DNA of 64,000 nt, from NCBI GenBank assembly GCA_963383645.1, contig OY726560.1, forward strand, positions 89,983,348-90,047,347, written 5' to 3'. A program made the position numbers and the translations under genes. The notes below the pieces were generated by a model. The model worked only from the letters and a program-made list of their open reading frames with translations. It was not told where the DNA came from and did no database searches. The stretch is from Muscardinus avellanarius (taxonomy: Eukaryota; Chordata; Mammalia; Rodentia; Gliridae). Shown here piece by piece: positions 23,640 through 35,490 of the stretch (positions are counted from its first letter, which is position 1; the number at the start of each line of letters is the position of its first letter).

Positions 23640-25242
23640 TTGGTTTTTTTTTTTTTTTTGTACTCTTCATAACAGATTGCGCTATATCCCCATCCCTATT
23701 TTATTTTTTTGTTTTGAAACAGGATCTTGATAGGTTGCTGAGAGTCTCACTACGTTGTTGAGGCTGTCCTCGAACCTGTGATCTTCCTGTCTCAGCCTCT
23801 CAAGTACTGGGATTTACAGGCATATGCCTGGCTCATCATGCAATTTCAAACTTATGTATCTTCACATAGGATGGTCCCTTTGCCTGGGATATCCTTCCCT
23901 CTCCTCAACCAGACAAAACTCAATTGGTCCTTCAAATTCAGTTCCTGGGCTGTCTCCTTTAAGGAGACACCCCCCCACCCTCCACTGTGGTACTGGGGAT
24001 GGAATCCACGGGCATTCTACCTCTGAGCTACATTCCAAGCCCTATTTTTTTTTTATTCTTTATTTTGAAACAGGGTCTCCCTGGGTTGCAAAGGGCCTCA
24101 CTAAATAGCTGAGGCTGTCTGCAAACCCATGGTACCCCTGTCTCAGCCTCCCAAATGCTGGGATTACAAGCATGTGCCACCTGGTTATAAGATTTCCTGA
24201 TCTGGTTTCTCTGCTCCTCCAGACCTGTTCTATGGACCCCTTTCACAGAAATCTTATCAGACTACACTGGAACTGGCAGCTGCCTTTCTTCATTGGTGAA
24301 CACCTAAAAGGGTAGGTGATGTAGCTGCCTTCCTGGTTCCTGGAGCGCACAGTATGCATCTGATAAACACTGGCGGAGGGTCTGCACTTGTGCAGTGTAC
24401 TCACGTGAGTTCCAAATCTACTTGTCCAGGACTAGACTCTTGTCTGGGAACAAACCAGGTTGTTCCCAGGGCCTTTAAAAGATATCTCCACTGCCCGGCG
24501 TGGTGGCGCACGCCTGTAATCCCCGCGCCTGGGAGGCTGAGACAGGAGGATCGCACAGGTTTGAAGCCAGCCTCAGCTACTGAGTGAGGCTCTCAGCAAC
24601 TTAGTGAGACCCTGTTTCCGAATAAAATATAAAAAAAGGTCTGGGAGTATAGCCTGGAAGTAGAAAGCCTCTGGGTTCCACCCCCAGTACCACCAAAAAA
24701 AAAAAAGAAAAAAAGAAAGAAAAAAAGGAAAACACGATCTTGCTAAGTTGCTAAAAGTTGCTGAGGCTGGCTTCAAACCTGTGATCCTCCTGTCTCAGCC
24801 TGCCAGGTACTGGGATTATATGTGTGTGCCACAGTGCCCAGCTCTTTGCTTTTTTTTGTGAATGGAACCCAGGGGCATTCAACCTCCAAGCTAGACCCCC
24901 TGCCCAAGTTTTTATTCTTAATTTGAAACCGGGTCTCACTGAGTTGCAGAGGACCTCACTAAGTAGCTGAGGCTGTCCGCGAACCGCAATCCTCCGGTCT
25001 CAGCCTCCCGAGTGCCCCTGCCCTATTACTTTTATTCTTTTTATTTTGAAACAGGGTCTCACTAAGTTGCGGATGGCCCAAGTAGCTGAGGCTGTCCGCG
25101 AACTGCAATCCTCCTGTCTCAGCCTCCTGAATGCTGGGATTAAAAGTGTATGCCACCACGCCTGGCTTCTCTTTTATTTTTATTTTTTCTTGTGGTATCC
25201 TGGGGCATTTTGCCTTTGCCTCTGAGCTACACCCCAAACCAT

Positions 25243-25289
<47 letters not shown>

Positions 25290-25504
25290 TTTGCGGGTCT
25301 GGGAATGGAATCCATAGGCATTTGATCTCTGAGCTTTACCCCCTGCCCTATTTTTTATTCTTTATTTTGAAACAGAGTCTCACTGAGTTGCAGAGGGCCT
25401 CCCTAAGTAGTTGAGGCTGTCCACGAACTGTGATCCTCTGGTCTCAGCCTCCCAAATACTGGGATTACAAGTGTGCGCCACCACGCCCAGCTTGCTTGCT
25501 TGCT

Positions 25505-25535
<31 letters not shown>

Positions 25536-26085
25536 TTTTGTGGGTCTGGGATGAAATCCAGGGGCATTTGACCTCTGAGCTACATCCCCTGCCCTGTTTT
25601 TTATTCTTTGTTTTTTTTTTAAACAGGGTCTCACTAAGTTGTGGAGGGCCTCACTAAGTAGCTGAGGCTGTCCACGAACTGCAATCCTCCCGTTCTCAGC
25701 CTCCTGAATGCTAGGATTACAAGCGTGCACCACCACGCACAGCCTTTATTTTTTAGTTTGAAACAAGGTCTCACTAAATTGTGGAGGGCAGGCTAGCCGC
25801 AAATCTGTCATCCTCCTGTCTCAGTCTTCCAAATGGTTACACGCGTGTGCCACCATGACCAGCTTCCCCTTGCTATTTCTTTTTCATAATACTGGGATGG
25901 AACCCAGGGGCATTCTACCTCTGAGCTACACCTCCAGCCCTATTTTTTTTTTAATTATTTTGAAACCCAGGGTCTCACTGAGTTGCAAAGGGCCTCACTA
26001 AGTAGCTGAGGCTGTCTATGAATTACAATCCTCCTGTCTCAGCCTTCAAATGCTGGATTACAAGTGTGCACCACCACACCCAGCT
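23640..26085. repeat. Dense SINE cluster (2.4 kb)
   Basis: Reverse copies at about 23650-23835 and 23987-24182. Forward long-subfamily copy at 24493-24695. Then nearly continuous reverse copies from 24727 to 26084. (TTTA)n repeats are at 25241-25292 and 25504-25539. Positions 24183-24490 are unique. Confidence 0.8.
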
Positions 26086-27347
26086 TCCCATAAGCTTCTC
26101 AGCCTGAACCACCCCATGGAGGGTCCAGGAACAGTGCCTAGTTGATTCCAGATGTAGCCATTTTCCTCTTCCTAAGGCAAGATGAAAGCTAATATTACCT
26201 CTTGCACCTCCTGTGTGATCTCAAACTGTGTGAAGAGCTAGACTTCTGCTCTAGCTAGGAGTGTACTATATACTTTGTAAAGATGGATTGATTTTAGCTT
26301 CTTCCCCAGGTAGAAATATCCAAAAATCTTTCTCCAACTAAACTTGCCTCTTTCCCTAACTCTACCCACCTAGCCTGCACTCAGAACCAGGGCCCTGCCT
26401 GGCCAACCCAGCTCCATGTCAGCAGGTGTGCAGAGCCCAAGCTCCCCTCCTACGGGCAGAAGAACACAGAAAGCAGGCATGCAGAGAATAAGGGCAAGAG
26501 AAAGGGGTGAGAAGAATGGAATGGGCATGTATGTACATTTCAACTGTGGACACAAGGTCCTGGGTAACGGCCCAATTTCAAGTTTTGTTGGAGATCTGAA
26601 GGTTTTGATGATTTCTTGGTTTGAAATTCTTTATGGTGTAAGTTGGTAAGGCTTCAAGATAGCATGAACTCCTATACAACGTGCCAGCCAGAGGACCCTT
26701 TCTGCCAAAGCATCCATGTGCACCATGGGCCCTATTGGTAGGTAGCCCTGGGTTCCTCTTCATCAGCCAAGCAGCCACTTCCAGCCCCTGGTCCCTCTTC
26801 TGGTCCAGGTCCCATATATAGGAGTCTACCCTCAAAGTTTAAGACTCACTCAGTGGTATTTCACCAGGGTTCTAGAAGTATTTTACAGATAAAGTCCAAA
26901 AGGATATTCAGGTTCCCAGCCCTGAACCCTGACTGAATCACCCAGGAAAGACTCTGCTTTTATTTGACTAAAAGGGGTGGCATTAAAAAAAAAAAAAGAA
27001 AAAGAAAAAGAAAAAGGAAAGATGAAGCAGATGGCCTAAACCCAGACATTCCAGCCCTGAGGATGAGGTTCATGTGTGGAAACCAGGTTTAGGGTCAGCT
27101 CTGGAAACGACGATTGAGACGGCTTCCCAGCACCTTCCCCATCCAGCCAGGGTCAGGAAGACACCTCTCCTTTGTTCTCTCCCAGGCCAGTGGAACCTGC
27201 TGTTCTCAGCGCAGAGGCTTTTATTTAGAGAAGAACAGCTGGGACAGCAGCTTCCAGGGAAAGGGAAAACAAGGTGCCTAGAATCCCCAGAGTAACCACT
27301 GGGGGACAGAGGCCTGTCCCTGGGCAAAGTGCTCGAGAGATACCCAC
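26086..27347. other. Unique, SINE-free intron
   Basis: No gene is seen. A short A/G-rich simple stretch (gaaaaagaaaaagaaaaagg) lies at about 26985-27020. Confidence 0.6.
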
Positions 27348-27391
27348 CTTGACACCTCCATCCGACTTCTTGTTCAATAGGCTTTTGGCAG
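27348..27391 (-). CDS. CAMK2G: CAMK2G linker exon (44 nt)
   Basis: Codes residues 316-330, AAKSLLNKKSDGGVK. The first two bases complete Ala316, and the last codon is Lys330, which becomes part of the KKRK signal when the 33-nt exon is included. Acceptor gttttcacag; donor GTGGGT at 27347-27342. It follows the calmodulin-binding segment and is present in all gamma isoforms. Confidence 0.96.
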
Positions 27392-28199
27392 CTGTGAAAA
27401 CAAAGAGGAAAGTCACATCTTCTGCATCTTTCCCTCACCCCAACCTGAAATCTGACAGCTGGATCTGCAAGAGACTGCTGTGTCTGCAAGGGGGCCAGGA
27501 GTCCCCAAGACCCCTAAAAGAGGCCCTTCCTAGCAGCCCCTCTGCTGGAAGGGCATCTTGAGTGGTGTTATGGCTTCAGGCGGCACCCAGGACATCTGTG
27601 CCATGGAAGAGGGCTCAGCAGAAATGAATACCCTGCACTTAGGAGTAGAAACCATGTTCAATACTGGAGCTGCTGGGGCCCCGGGAGTTCTGCCTTCAAC
27701 AGCTTCCACCAGCCTGGAAGCAGAGCGCCAGGGTGAAAGGACTCCATCCTTAGATACCACCAAGGTTCTCCAGATGGCCACACTGGAAGGATGCAAGACA
27801 TCTCCAGGAGATCTCAAGAAACAGTGTCACAGTTCACAAAGGAGACCAGACGTGAGGGCGGACATACAGACACTGACACAGAAACCAGGACCACCTACAG
27901 GAGGGTTTTGCCAGGGGGTTGAAGCCTTCACTGGGCAGGACCTCAGCAGGTTTAGTGGGTCCTCACTGCCATCCTTTCCTCTCTGGACTAGAGCAGGGAG
28001 GACTGAATAGAATAACGAGCTGTCAAAGAGATTCCAGCCAGGCATGGAGTAATGCTCAAAGTGGATGAGCTCCACACCAGGCCAGAGACACTAGCAGACC
28101 ACCCGGGCCACAGGAAGGCAGCAGACAGTGGGCAGGCGAGTCCTGGGGGCACAGAGAGATGGACTCAGGCCAACTTCCTCATCTACCTAGACTGCCCTG
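27392..28199. other. Unique intron sequence
   Basis: An open frame on the plus strand (ATG at 27570, stop at about 28010) has no recognisable domain, and nothing beside it suggests a gene. Confidence 0.55.
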
Positions 28200-28412
28200 G
28201 GTTTGTTTCTTGACTCCAACCACTTATTAGGCTGTTGTGACCTTTAGTGAATTACTTAGCTTCTTTGAGCTTCAATTCCTTTATTATAACATAGATAAAA
28301 CAGGAGGTCACAGGCTACTGGTGGAAATCTAGTGGGACCATCCTAAAATGCACTTAGTAAGGTGCCGGGTACACAGTAAGTACTCACCCATCACCGCCAC
28401 TGTTGCCACTAC
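28200..28412 (+). repeat. MIR fragment
   Basis: The sense-MIR order tgacctttagtgaattactt, agcttctttgagcttcaatt and ggtgccgggtacacagtaag is recognisable. Confidence 0.65.
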
Positions 28413-28587
28413 CTTTCTGCTCTTCAGGGAGCCATTCCTACCTAAGTGGTGGCCCATCTTTCTCCAGTAAGAATAGGGGTCCTCTCATCTCTATGATGGA
28501 TTTGAAAATTATTATTTTTTAAATGGCTTTACTAGTAACTCTGACCACCTACTATCTATAGGCTTCACATGAACCAGCCAGTTCTCA

Positions 28588-28722
28588 ACGCGGGCTACCC
28601 ACTAGAATCACTTGGGGAGCTTTAAAAAATGTTTCTTCTTTTGCCATCTCCTAAGGATACTGATTTTGTCTGGGTTGGAGCCCTGGCATTAGGATTGTTT
28701 ATGAGCTCCCAGATAATTGTCT
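28588..28722 (+). repeat. hAT-type MITE (MER58/MER5-like)
   Basis: Partly palindromic: ttctcaacgcgggctaccca, ctagaatcacttggggagct, then tatgagctcccagataattg near the far end, as in the Charlie-derived MER58 group. The subfamily is not certain. Confidence 0.55.
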
Positions 28723-28759
28723 TATACAGGCAGAGTTGAGAGCTTTTGCCATACAGAAC

Positions 28760-28912
28760 CTTAAACATTACTATATTATCTGCTATCCCTATTAGATATG
28801 AAGAAACTAAGGCTGGGAGAGCTGACATGATTTGCTCAGGACGCAACAGGACTGGAATCCAAACCCAGGAATGGCTGACTTGAAGCTTCTGTGCTCTACA
28901 GCCTTTCAGACC
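28760..28912 (-). repeat. MIR fragment
   Basis: The order gaagaaactaaggctgggag, tgatttgctcaggacgcaac and ggaatccaaacccaggaatg is that of an antisense MIR. Confidence 0.65.
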
Positions 28913-30174
28913 TGGAGGCCTGCAAAAGTCATACTTCACAATTTTGAGGTGTGTGACTTCCTCCCGAGGGCTCTTACACAGTGCTGCAGAAGTCTAACCC
29001 TACCACTGGGCAGCTCTGGGCTATGCCCATGGCTGCCTGGGGGAAAGGCTCCTAATGCCCAGCTCCATATCCCCAGGCTATTGCCTCCTGAGAGTTGGCC
29101 AGCGCCCAGCATGCACGGCTGGTTAGGGGTCTGTAACACCAATGCGCTCGCAGATGCCAAGTTAGGCGGTCCATCTGGCATGCCCATCTCAGCCCGCAAG
29201 CATGGGACTCGTCTCCCTGGTGAGTGGGCCTGGCATGCTGGCCCTCCTGGTGGGGTGGCAGGGAGCCGAGGCAGGCGGTCAGGGAGGACTCATGCCACGT
29301 ACCTTGCCCGGCCAGGCCGGCGGCGCTCGCGGCAGGCGAGGCGGGGGCGGAGCTCTGCCTGCCAACTGAGGGGATACAATCTCTCAGTGCACAGAGCTGC
29401 CGCAAAGCCACAGGGGCCAGTCAGCAGCAAGCATGTCCCAGATGAGGCGTGGGCACTGCTGGCTGCCCACACACAGCAGGGCCCAGGTGGCATGGCCAAG
29501 CCAGCCGAGCTGGGGAGCAGAGGTGCCAGGAGGCAGGCCAATGAGATAGGTGCAGCCAGCCCTACAGCAGTCTGGGGGCCTGGGAGGACCAGGCTGGGGC
29601 AGGGCAAAGGGAAGGCCACACTGCTACCTTGTGTACATGGCTTCTGTGCTCTTCCCGGGATCACCTCAGCTGAGGGTCCACAGGTAAAAGCCTGACTTGG
29701 TGAGAAGCAGGTGTGCTTTCTGAAGTAAACCAGCCCTTGCTAAAGGCTGTGAGGGTACCAAGCCTCACCTTCAGACCTTCCCTCCCTAGGAACAACTGCA
29801 ACCATTATCTGAGATTCTGGATCAGAGCAGCCTGTGGCTTCTAGGCAGCTAGGTTTACAGATGGGCCCCAGCTCCTCGGAGACACAAGTCCTTCTCTCTC
29901 TCTTAATGGAAGCAGCCAAGAGAAGCAGCTTTCTCAGCCTGCATTTCACAATATGCTGAGCATGAAGATGCCCAAATAATGAGCCCACAGAAAGAAAACA
30001 AAGGCTGCCAAAGCAGTACACTCTGGGAGCCCGGATTTCACCATTAGCAAAGCTATTAGAGTGTGGGCTAAGCTACACCCCCTAACTTTGGGTCAAGGAA
30101 ACAGCCTAGCTCATGCTCAAAGAAACAGGTGCCTTTCCTACCTTGTTTATTATTACTTTTATTTATTAAAAACT
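28913..30174. other. Unique GC-rich intron segment with CpG-dense core
   Basis: SINE-free and GC-rich. Nine CpG lie within 29307-29350, with GC-box-like text (ccgcccccgcc on the minus strand). An 825-nt plus-strand frame (ATG at 28871, stop near 29695) runs through it. The frame starts inside a MIR and its product has no recognisable features, so it is not called as a gene. Confidence 0.55.
29303..29420 (-). promoter_or_regulatory. Candidate internal first exon or promoter region
   Basis: On the gene strand a CpG-dense stretch ends in GGGCAAG|GTACGT (exon edge 29303), a near-consensus donor. The frame open through this stretch (TGA just upstream at 29423-29421) would leave one base, G, and so join in phase to the exon at 27391. 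It contains no ATG, so an exon here would be a 5' leader or use a non-AUG start. This is a candidate only; no TATA or Inr element was recognised. Confidence 0.25.
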
Positions 30175-31662
30175 GTTTTGCAGTATTGGGTATTGAACCC
30201 AGGGGTGCTCTATCATGGAACTACACTGCCAGCCCTTTTTATTATTTGTTATGAGACAGGGTCTTAATAAGGTTCCTGGGCTGGTGGGGGGTACTTCCCA
30301 AATACTCCAAGTATTGAGATTACAGGCAGCAGTAACTTTCTTTCTTTGAGCTACACCCCTAGCCCTATTTTATTTTTTTATTTTTTGAAACAAGGTTTCA
30401 CTAGGTTGCTGATTCTTGCTAAATTGCTGAGGCTGATTTTGAACCAGTGATCTTCCTGTCTCAGCCTCTCAAGTACTGAGATTACAAGCATGTGCCGCCA
30501 TGCCCAGCTCCTCTTTTCTTATTAAATGTTTTGGTGGTATGTGGTACTAGGAATTGAATTCAGGGGCATTCTCCCTCCGAGCCACACCCCCAGTCCTTTT
30601 TTATTGTATTTATTTATTTATTTTATTTTATTTTTCTCAGTACTGGGGATGGAACCCAGGGGTATTCTCCCTCCGAGCCACACCCTCAGCCCTATTTCTT
30701 TATTCCTTCCTTCCTTCCTTCCTTCCTTCCTTCCTTCCTTCCCTTTCCTTTCCTTTTCTTCTTTTTTGTGGTACTGGGGGTGGAACTCAGGAGCTTTTCT
30801 ACCTCTGGGCTACACCCCCAGACTTTTTTAATACTTTATTTGGAAAGAGGGTCTCACTAAGTTCTGAGAGCCTCACTAAGTAGCTGAGGCTGGCTTTGAA
30901 CCTGTGTGATCCTCCTGAATCAGCCTCCCAATTGCTGGGATTACAAGCATGCGCCACCACATCTGGCTTATTCTTTATTTTGAAACAGGGTTTCACTGAG
31001 TTGCAAAGGGCCTCACTAAGTAGTAGCTGAGGCTGTCCCCGAACCAGAACCACGATCCTCCTATCTCAGCCTCCCAAATGCTAGGATTACAAGCGTGCGC
31101 CACCACGCCCAGCTATTTTACTTACTTTCTTTGAAGTTTTTTGGCAGAACTGGGGATTGAACCTAGGGGCATTCTACCTCCAAACTACACCCCCAGTCCT
31201 ATTTTTTATTCTTTATTTTGAGACAGGGTCTCATTAAGTTGCAGAAGGCCTCACTAAGTAGCTAAGGATGGCTTTGAACCTGTGATCCTCCTGTCTCAGC
31301 CTTTCAAGTACTGGGATTCCTAGCATGCCCATCATGCCTGGCTTATTTTTTGTCTTGCAACAAAGTCTTGTTAGGTTATTGAAAATCTCACTATGTTGTT
31401 CAGGCTGAACTCGAACCTGCAATCCTCCTGTCTCAGGCTCCTAAGTACTAAGATTACAGGTATGTGCCACTATGCCTGGCTATGACTTTCCTTTGAGCTA
31501 CACCCCAGCCCTATTTTTTATTCTTTATTTTGAAACAGGGTCTCACTAAGTTGCAGAGGGCCTCACTAAGTAGCTGAAGCTGTCCATGAACTGCAATCCT
31601 CCCGTCTCAGCCTCCCAAATGCTGGAATTAGAAGCATGCACCACCATGCCTGGCTTCTGACT
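30175..31662 (-). repeat. Dense SINE cluster
   Basis: Reverse copies at about 30178-30335, 30345-30510, 30535-30600 (ID part), 30640-30700 (ID part), 30765-30965, 30966-31112, 31140-31345, 31346-31482 and 31490-31655. (TTCC)n lies at 30704-30742. Confidence 0.8.
30704..30742. repeat. (TTCC)n microsatellite
   Basis: About ten TTCC units in the tail of a reverse SINE. Confidence 0.95.
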
Positions 31663-33017
31663 TTCCTTCTTTATGACATCTGTAGACAGCTTTTTCTGCA
31701 GAAGCTTCCAGAGACAGGAAGATACTTCTGTCCTCATCTGTGAAGAGGCTATCCTGGAATGCTTGTAACAAACTTTTTTTTTTTTTTTAGTCTCCTCTGA
31801 TCCAGGGCAAAGGCTAGGTGAGCTCTGGGCAACATGGGCAGGAGGCTCTTTGGGGATGAACTGAAGTATTTTGTCCTAACAGAGAGACTCACTTTCTGAA
31901 ACTACGACACTGATTTCCTGCTGTATGTGAAGGGAGGGGTTTGATGTGGAGGCTTGAGGCTGCAAAGGACTGGCCAGGTAATGGGACGCTGCCTTGACTG
32001 CTGCTCCTCTCCTCAGAGCGCAGAGGCCAGATCACCCCTCAAGGTGCAGCACAGGAATGCTCTCGAGCATCCTCTAGAGAAGCTCTTAACCCCAGAAGGT
32101 AGCAGCTGCTGGTCATTAGAGGAAAGCAGCACAGTGTGGGCCTTAGTTCCATCTTGTGGAGGCAGCCAACTGTGTGCTCCTGTTACCATCTGTGAGGGTG
32201 ACTCTGGATCACAGTCTTCCCCTCTGGATGGCCATGACATGGGATGAGCCCCCTGGGTGTCCTGATGCCCGGAGTCCTGTGGCCCTGCTTTCCTGCCTCC
32301 CAGTCAAAGCCAACAGGTTACCTGGACCCAGCAAGACCAAGCCCACTGGGACTCCAGCACAAAGGAGCAATCCCTGCCCAGAGCGACCACCCACCACGAC
32401 CAGTGGCTCACACTACACACAAGCCCACGTGGCAGTGCGGGAGGAAAGCGAGGGAGGGAGTCTTGTTAGGATGAGAAGAGGGTCCTGAGCCAAAACAGCG
32501 AGGCTGAGGGTTAGAAGGAAGAAGATCAGGGGCAATAGCAAGCTGGGGAAAGACCTTTCTGCTTTGGTTAAGCCCTGACATTAATTTTTTCCTCACAGAA
32601 AAGCCACTGTGCTCCCGACTGAGGTCAAACAATGATGGAGATGAGGACCAGAGCGGGGCAAAGGGGAGAAGAGTGTCTTGCATCTTAGAAAGAAATGCCA
32701 AGTGTGACTTTTACAAATTGCTGATCTCAACTCTCGATTTCTCATATAAATCCAATAAGCAAGTTCTTTCCCCCAACCTATTGATTTCTATGTTTTCACT
32801 TTTACAGCTAGTACCACAGAGAATATTTTAAGCCTGGGTCCCCATAAAAAGTTTAGTCATCTCTACTTGGACAAGAGAGATCATCCTAGTTGTAGGCAAC
32901 TAAGAAGACTTTTTATATCTATCTTATTTCTCTTTTTCCTCTAGCACATTTTCCAATAGTCTAAACTAGCTAAATTTTTAAAAATTATTTAGTTATTTAT
33001 TTAGCTACTTACTTATT
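31663..33017. other. Unique intron sequence, no gene seen
   Basis: SINE-free. Several overlapping frames of around 100 codons at 31950-32700 lie on both strands with no recognisable product. Confidence 0.55.
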
Positions 33018-33150
33018 GTGGTGCTGGGGACTGAACCCAGGAACATTCTACCCCTGAACTACACCCCCAGCCCTATTTTATTTTGACTGAGTCTCGCTAA
33101 GTCACCTTACAATTCGTCTATCTCAGCCTCCCAAAGTACTGAGTTTACCA
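33018..33150 (-). repeat. Truncated SINE
   Basis: ID part ggtgctggggactgaaccca ... acacccccagccc, followed by a shortened B1 part. Confidence 0.75.
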
Positions 33151-33514
33151 CATGGGTATGGTAGTTAGAGGAAATTGCCCCTAATGGGCTTCCACACCCA
33201 ACTAGGTTGGCTAAGAATTCAAAGTAGAGAGTCTTAAGAGAATTAAGAATGCACAAGGATAACTATGCAGGGCTATTTCTTGGGAGGCTCTAAGGAATAG
33301 AATTGATAAATCTGAGCCCAAGCCAAGGCTCCTCCCTCATCCAAGAACCCTGGTAAAAGGACACAGCAGCAGCAGCAGCAGCTCCTCAGAACAGGATCCT
33401 CATCTACCCTGCTCGAGGTGTTGCCTGAGATACTTGTGCTGCTGGGCATGGCCACAGTCCAGGCCCAACCCACTCACCTCGGCAGAATTAAAGTGCACAG
33501 CTGGGAACACATAC

Positions 33515-33557
33515 CTGAAAAGTTCCTGGAGACAAGCATGGTTGTGAGGATGGCGCC
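33515..33557 (-). CDS. CAMK2G: CAMK2G calmodulin-binding exon (43 nt)
   Basis: Codes residues 302-315, GAILTTMLVSRNFS, plus the first base of Ala316. With the preceding RRKLK it forms the calmodulin-binding helix. Thr306 and Thr307 are the inhibitory autophosphorylation sites that block calmodulin rebinding. Acceptor ttcctcag; donor GTATGT at 33514-33509. Confidence 0.96.
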
Positions 33558-33761
33558 CTGAGGAAAGAGGAATGCCAGGTGAGTTCAACGGGACTCCACA
33601 AAGGGTAGCCCGGCCTCGGGCAAAACAGCTCCAGGTACAAGAGGACACCTGCAACATACAACCTGCATAGCTCAGCTGCAGCCACTAGATGAGCTTCCTT
33701 CTGTGATGGAGGAGGAGCTGTAGTGATTGCAGGAGGCTAGTGGTTGCAAAGCCAGACTCAC
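33558..33761. other. Short intron (204 nt)
   Basis: Unique intron between the two autoregulatory exons, with consensus donor GTGAGT. No repeat. Confidence 0.8.
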
Positions 33762-33845
33762 CTTCAGTTTTCTTCGGGCATTGAACTTGCGCAAGCACTC
33801 CACTGTCTCTTGGCGATGCATCATGGAAGCTACTGTGGATCGTTG
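33762..33845 (-). CDS. CAMK2G: CAMK2G autoinhibitory exon (84 nt)
   Basis: Codes residues 274-301: [20 protein letters not shown] then FNARRKLK. It holds the RQET motif with Thr287, whose autophosphorylation gives calcium-independent activity, the oxidation-sensitive Met281-Met282 pair, and the start of the calmodulin-binding helix. It is phase 0-0. Acceptor ggtttccag; donor GTGAGT at 33761-33756. Confidence 0.97.
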
Positions 33846-34500
33846 CTGGAAACCAAACAGATAAGCCCATGAACCACCCAGTCTGGACCCTCCATCTTCC
33901 ACCTTAGTCCTGGTACCAATTGCTGTGCCAGGACAGGGTTGTGCCCTCGGCCACCCCAGAGATGCTCTGAAAATCAAATGAGGTCATGGACATGAAAATG
34001 TTTTGAGTACAAAGATGACCCCAAGCTCAAGGTTATATAAAGACAACCTGGATATGAAAGCACTATTGCTAAACGATGCTACAGGAGGCACTGAGAAGAG
34101 CATTCTGATCTTCCTTGGGCAGAGGAGGCTGAGAATGGGAGTGTGTGTTCTATGTGCTGTGCTCCTTTTCAGTTCCTCTTTCAGCAGCTATTCACTGAGT
34201 ACCTGCTGTGGCTAAGATTCAGAGCAGTGAGAGAACAGATTCCTAGCCTCTACAGAGAATGTTCACTCCTTCTAAGAGCTCCTCTCGACACAAGGTTCAG
34301 AATGAAGCTGTGACTCGAGAAGCTAAGGATCTTTACCTTGAAGCACCGTTCTTTTCATCATTTCGGATGAAAATTTTTCTTCAGTGTGTTTACTAGTAAC
34401 TTCCTTGCCTCCTTGAACAGACTCTACCAGACATGGTCTGCATTTCCTTGATGACTCAGGATCATCTAAGTATCAATTTTCTTTCTTTTTTATTTATTTT
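33846..34500. other. Unique intron sequence, no gene seen
   Basis: Intron upstream of the autoinhibitory exon. A T-rich tract of the next SINE begins at about 34475. Confidence 0.6.
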
Positions 34501-34905
34501 ATTTATATTTTTTTGGTGGTACTGGGGCTCCTGGAAACCCTTCTACCTCCCGGCTACACTCCCAGACCTATTTTATATTTTTATTTGGAAACAGGGTCTC
34601 TTAAGCCAGCAAGGCTGGCTTTGAACCTGCATGACCCTCATGTCTCCGCCTCCCAAGTGCGGGGATTACATGTGTGCGCCACCACGCCCGGCTCTTTCTT
34701 TTTTTTTAACTGCGGTACTAGGGATGGAACCCAGGAGCATTCTACCTTTGAGCTACACTCCCAGCCCTAATTTTTATTCTTTATTTTGAAACAGGGTCTC
34801 ACTAAGTTGCAGAGGGCCTAAGTAGCTGAGGCTGGCTGAGAACCGCAATCCTGTCTCAGCCTCCCAAGTACTGGGATTACAAGCGTGCGCCACCATGCCA
34901 GGCTT
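34501..34905 (-). repeat. Two reverse SINEs
   Basis: Short-subfamily copy 34513-34693 (ggggctcctggaaacccttc ... gtctcttaagccagcaagg), then long copy 34698-34905. Confidence 0.85.
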
Positions 34906-34969
34906 TAAGTATCAATTATTTCTTACTGTCATAATATGAAAATGTCCTCAGCTACAGAGATATCAGGAT

Positions 34970-35490
34970 TATGGAGGCTGGGGCCCACAAAAATGAACGC
35001 GAGGACACACTACTTCTCTGATCTTGAGTGCCCATTTTAAGTTGCTCCCTTGTTGCTGCCTTAGCCAGCCTGCTAGAAAACTAAATGCTAAGACCGCGGC
35101 CTGGTACCCACGGTCCTTGCCTTCCCCTCCGGCCCACTCTCTTCCGGGCTTCCCAAAGCAACTCTCCCCTTCTCCTCTACCTTCTCCAAGCGTCTCACTC
35201 CATCTTGCCTTCCTCACTGTTAACTTCTCCACGAAGATAAGAGAGGTCACGCTGCTTCTGCTTCGGCCCCACCCATGACCTCAGCCACCACACAGCATCG
35301 TTCCTCAGGCCGGGGCTGGGGCGCCCAATCTGAGCGCAGCAGACCCTCCCTTTGCTCTCCAAGCCTCTGCTTCCTCAATCAGACACCATTTTCAATCCCT
35401 TCCTCTGGACTAGGCTGTTCTCTGTAGTCTATACATTGTATATTCGAACTGCTCCTTAAATAAAATCTTGAAGTAAAAAATAAATGGGAC
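34970..35490 (+). repeat. Unclassified retroelement-like unit (LTR or retroposed copy?)
   Basis: GC-richer block beginning near gggcccacaaaaatgaacgc and ending in aaataaaatcttgaag plus an A-rich run, i.e. a polyadenylation signal close to the 3' edge. The text ggggcgcccaatctg at about 35319-35333 vaguely resembles a retroviral Lys-tRNA primer site. There is no coding frame. It could also be plain intron. Confidence 0.3.

Noticed and set aside
27570..28010. Plus-strand open frame of about 146 codons from ATG
   Set aside because: No recognisable motif. It lies within a CAMK2G intron on the opposite strand, and other frames in the same block are almost as long.
28832..29695. Longest open frame in the window (plus strand, 287 codons; 274 from the first ATG)
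   Set aside because: It begins inside an antisense MIR, its product is Arg/Gly/Ala/Pro-rich as expected of GC-rich DNA, no domain is recognisable, and no splice or poly(A) structure supports it. The CpG-rich DNA explains the lack of stops.
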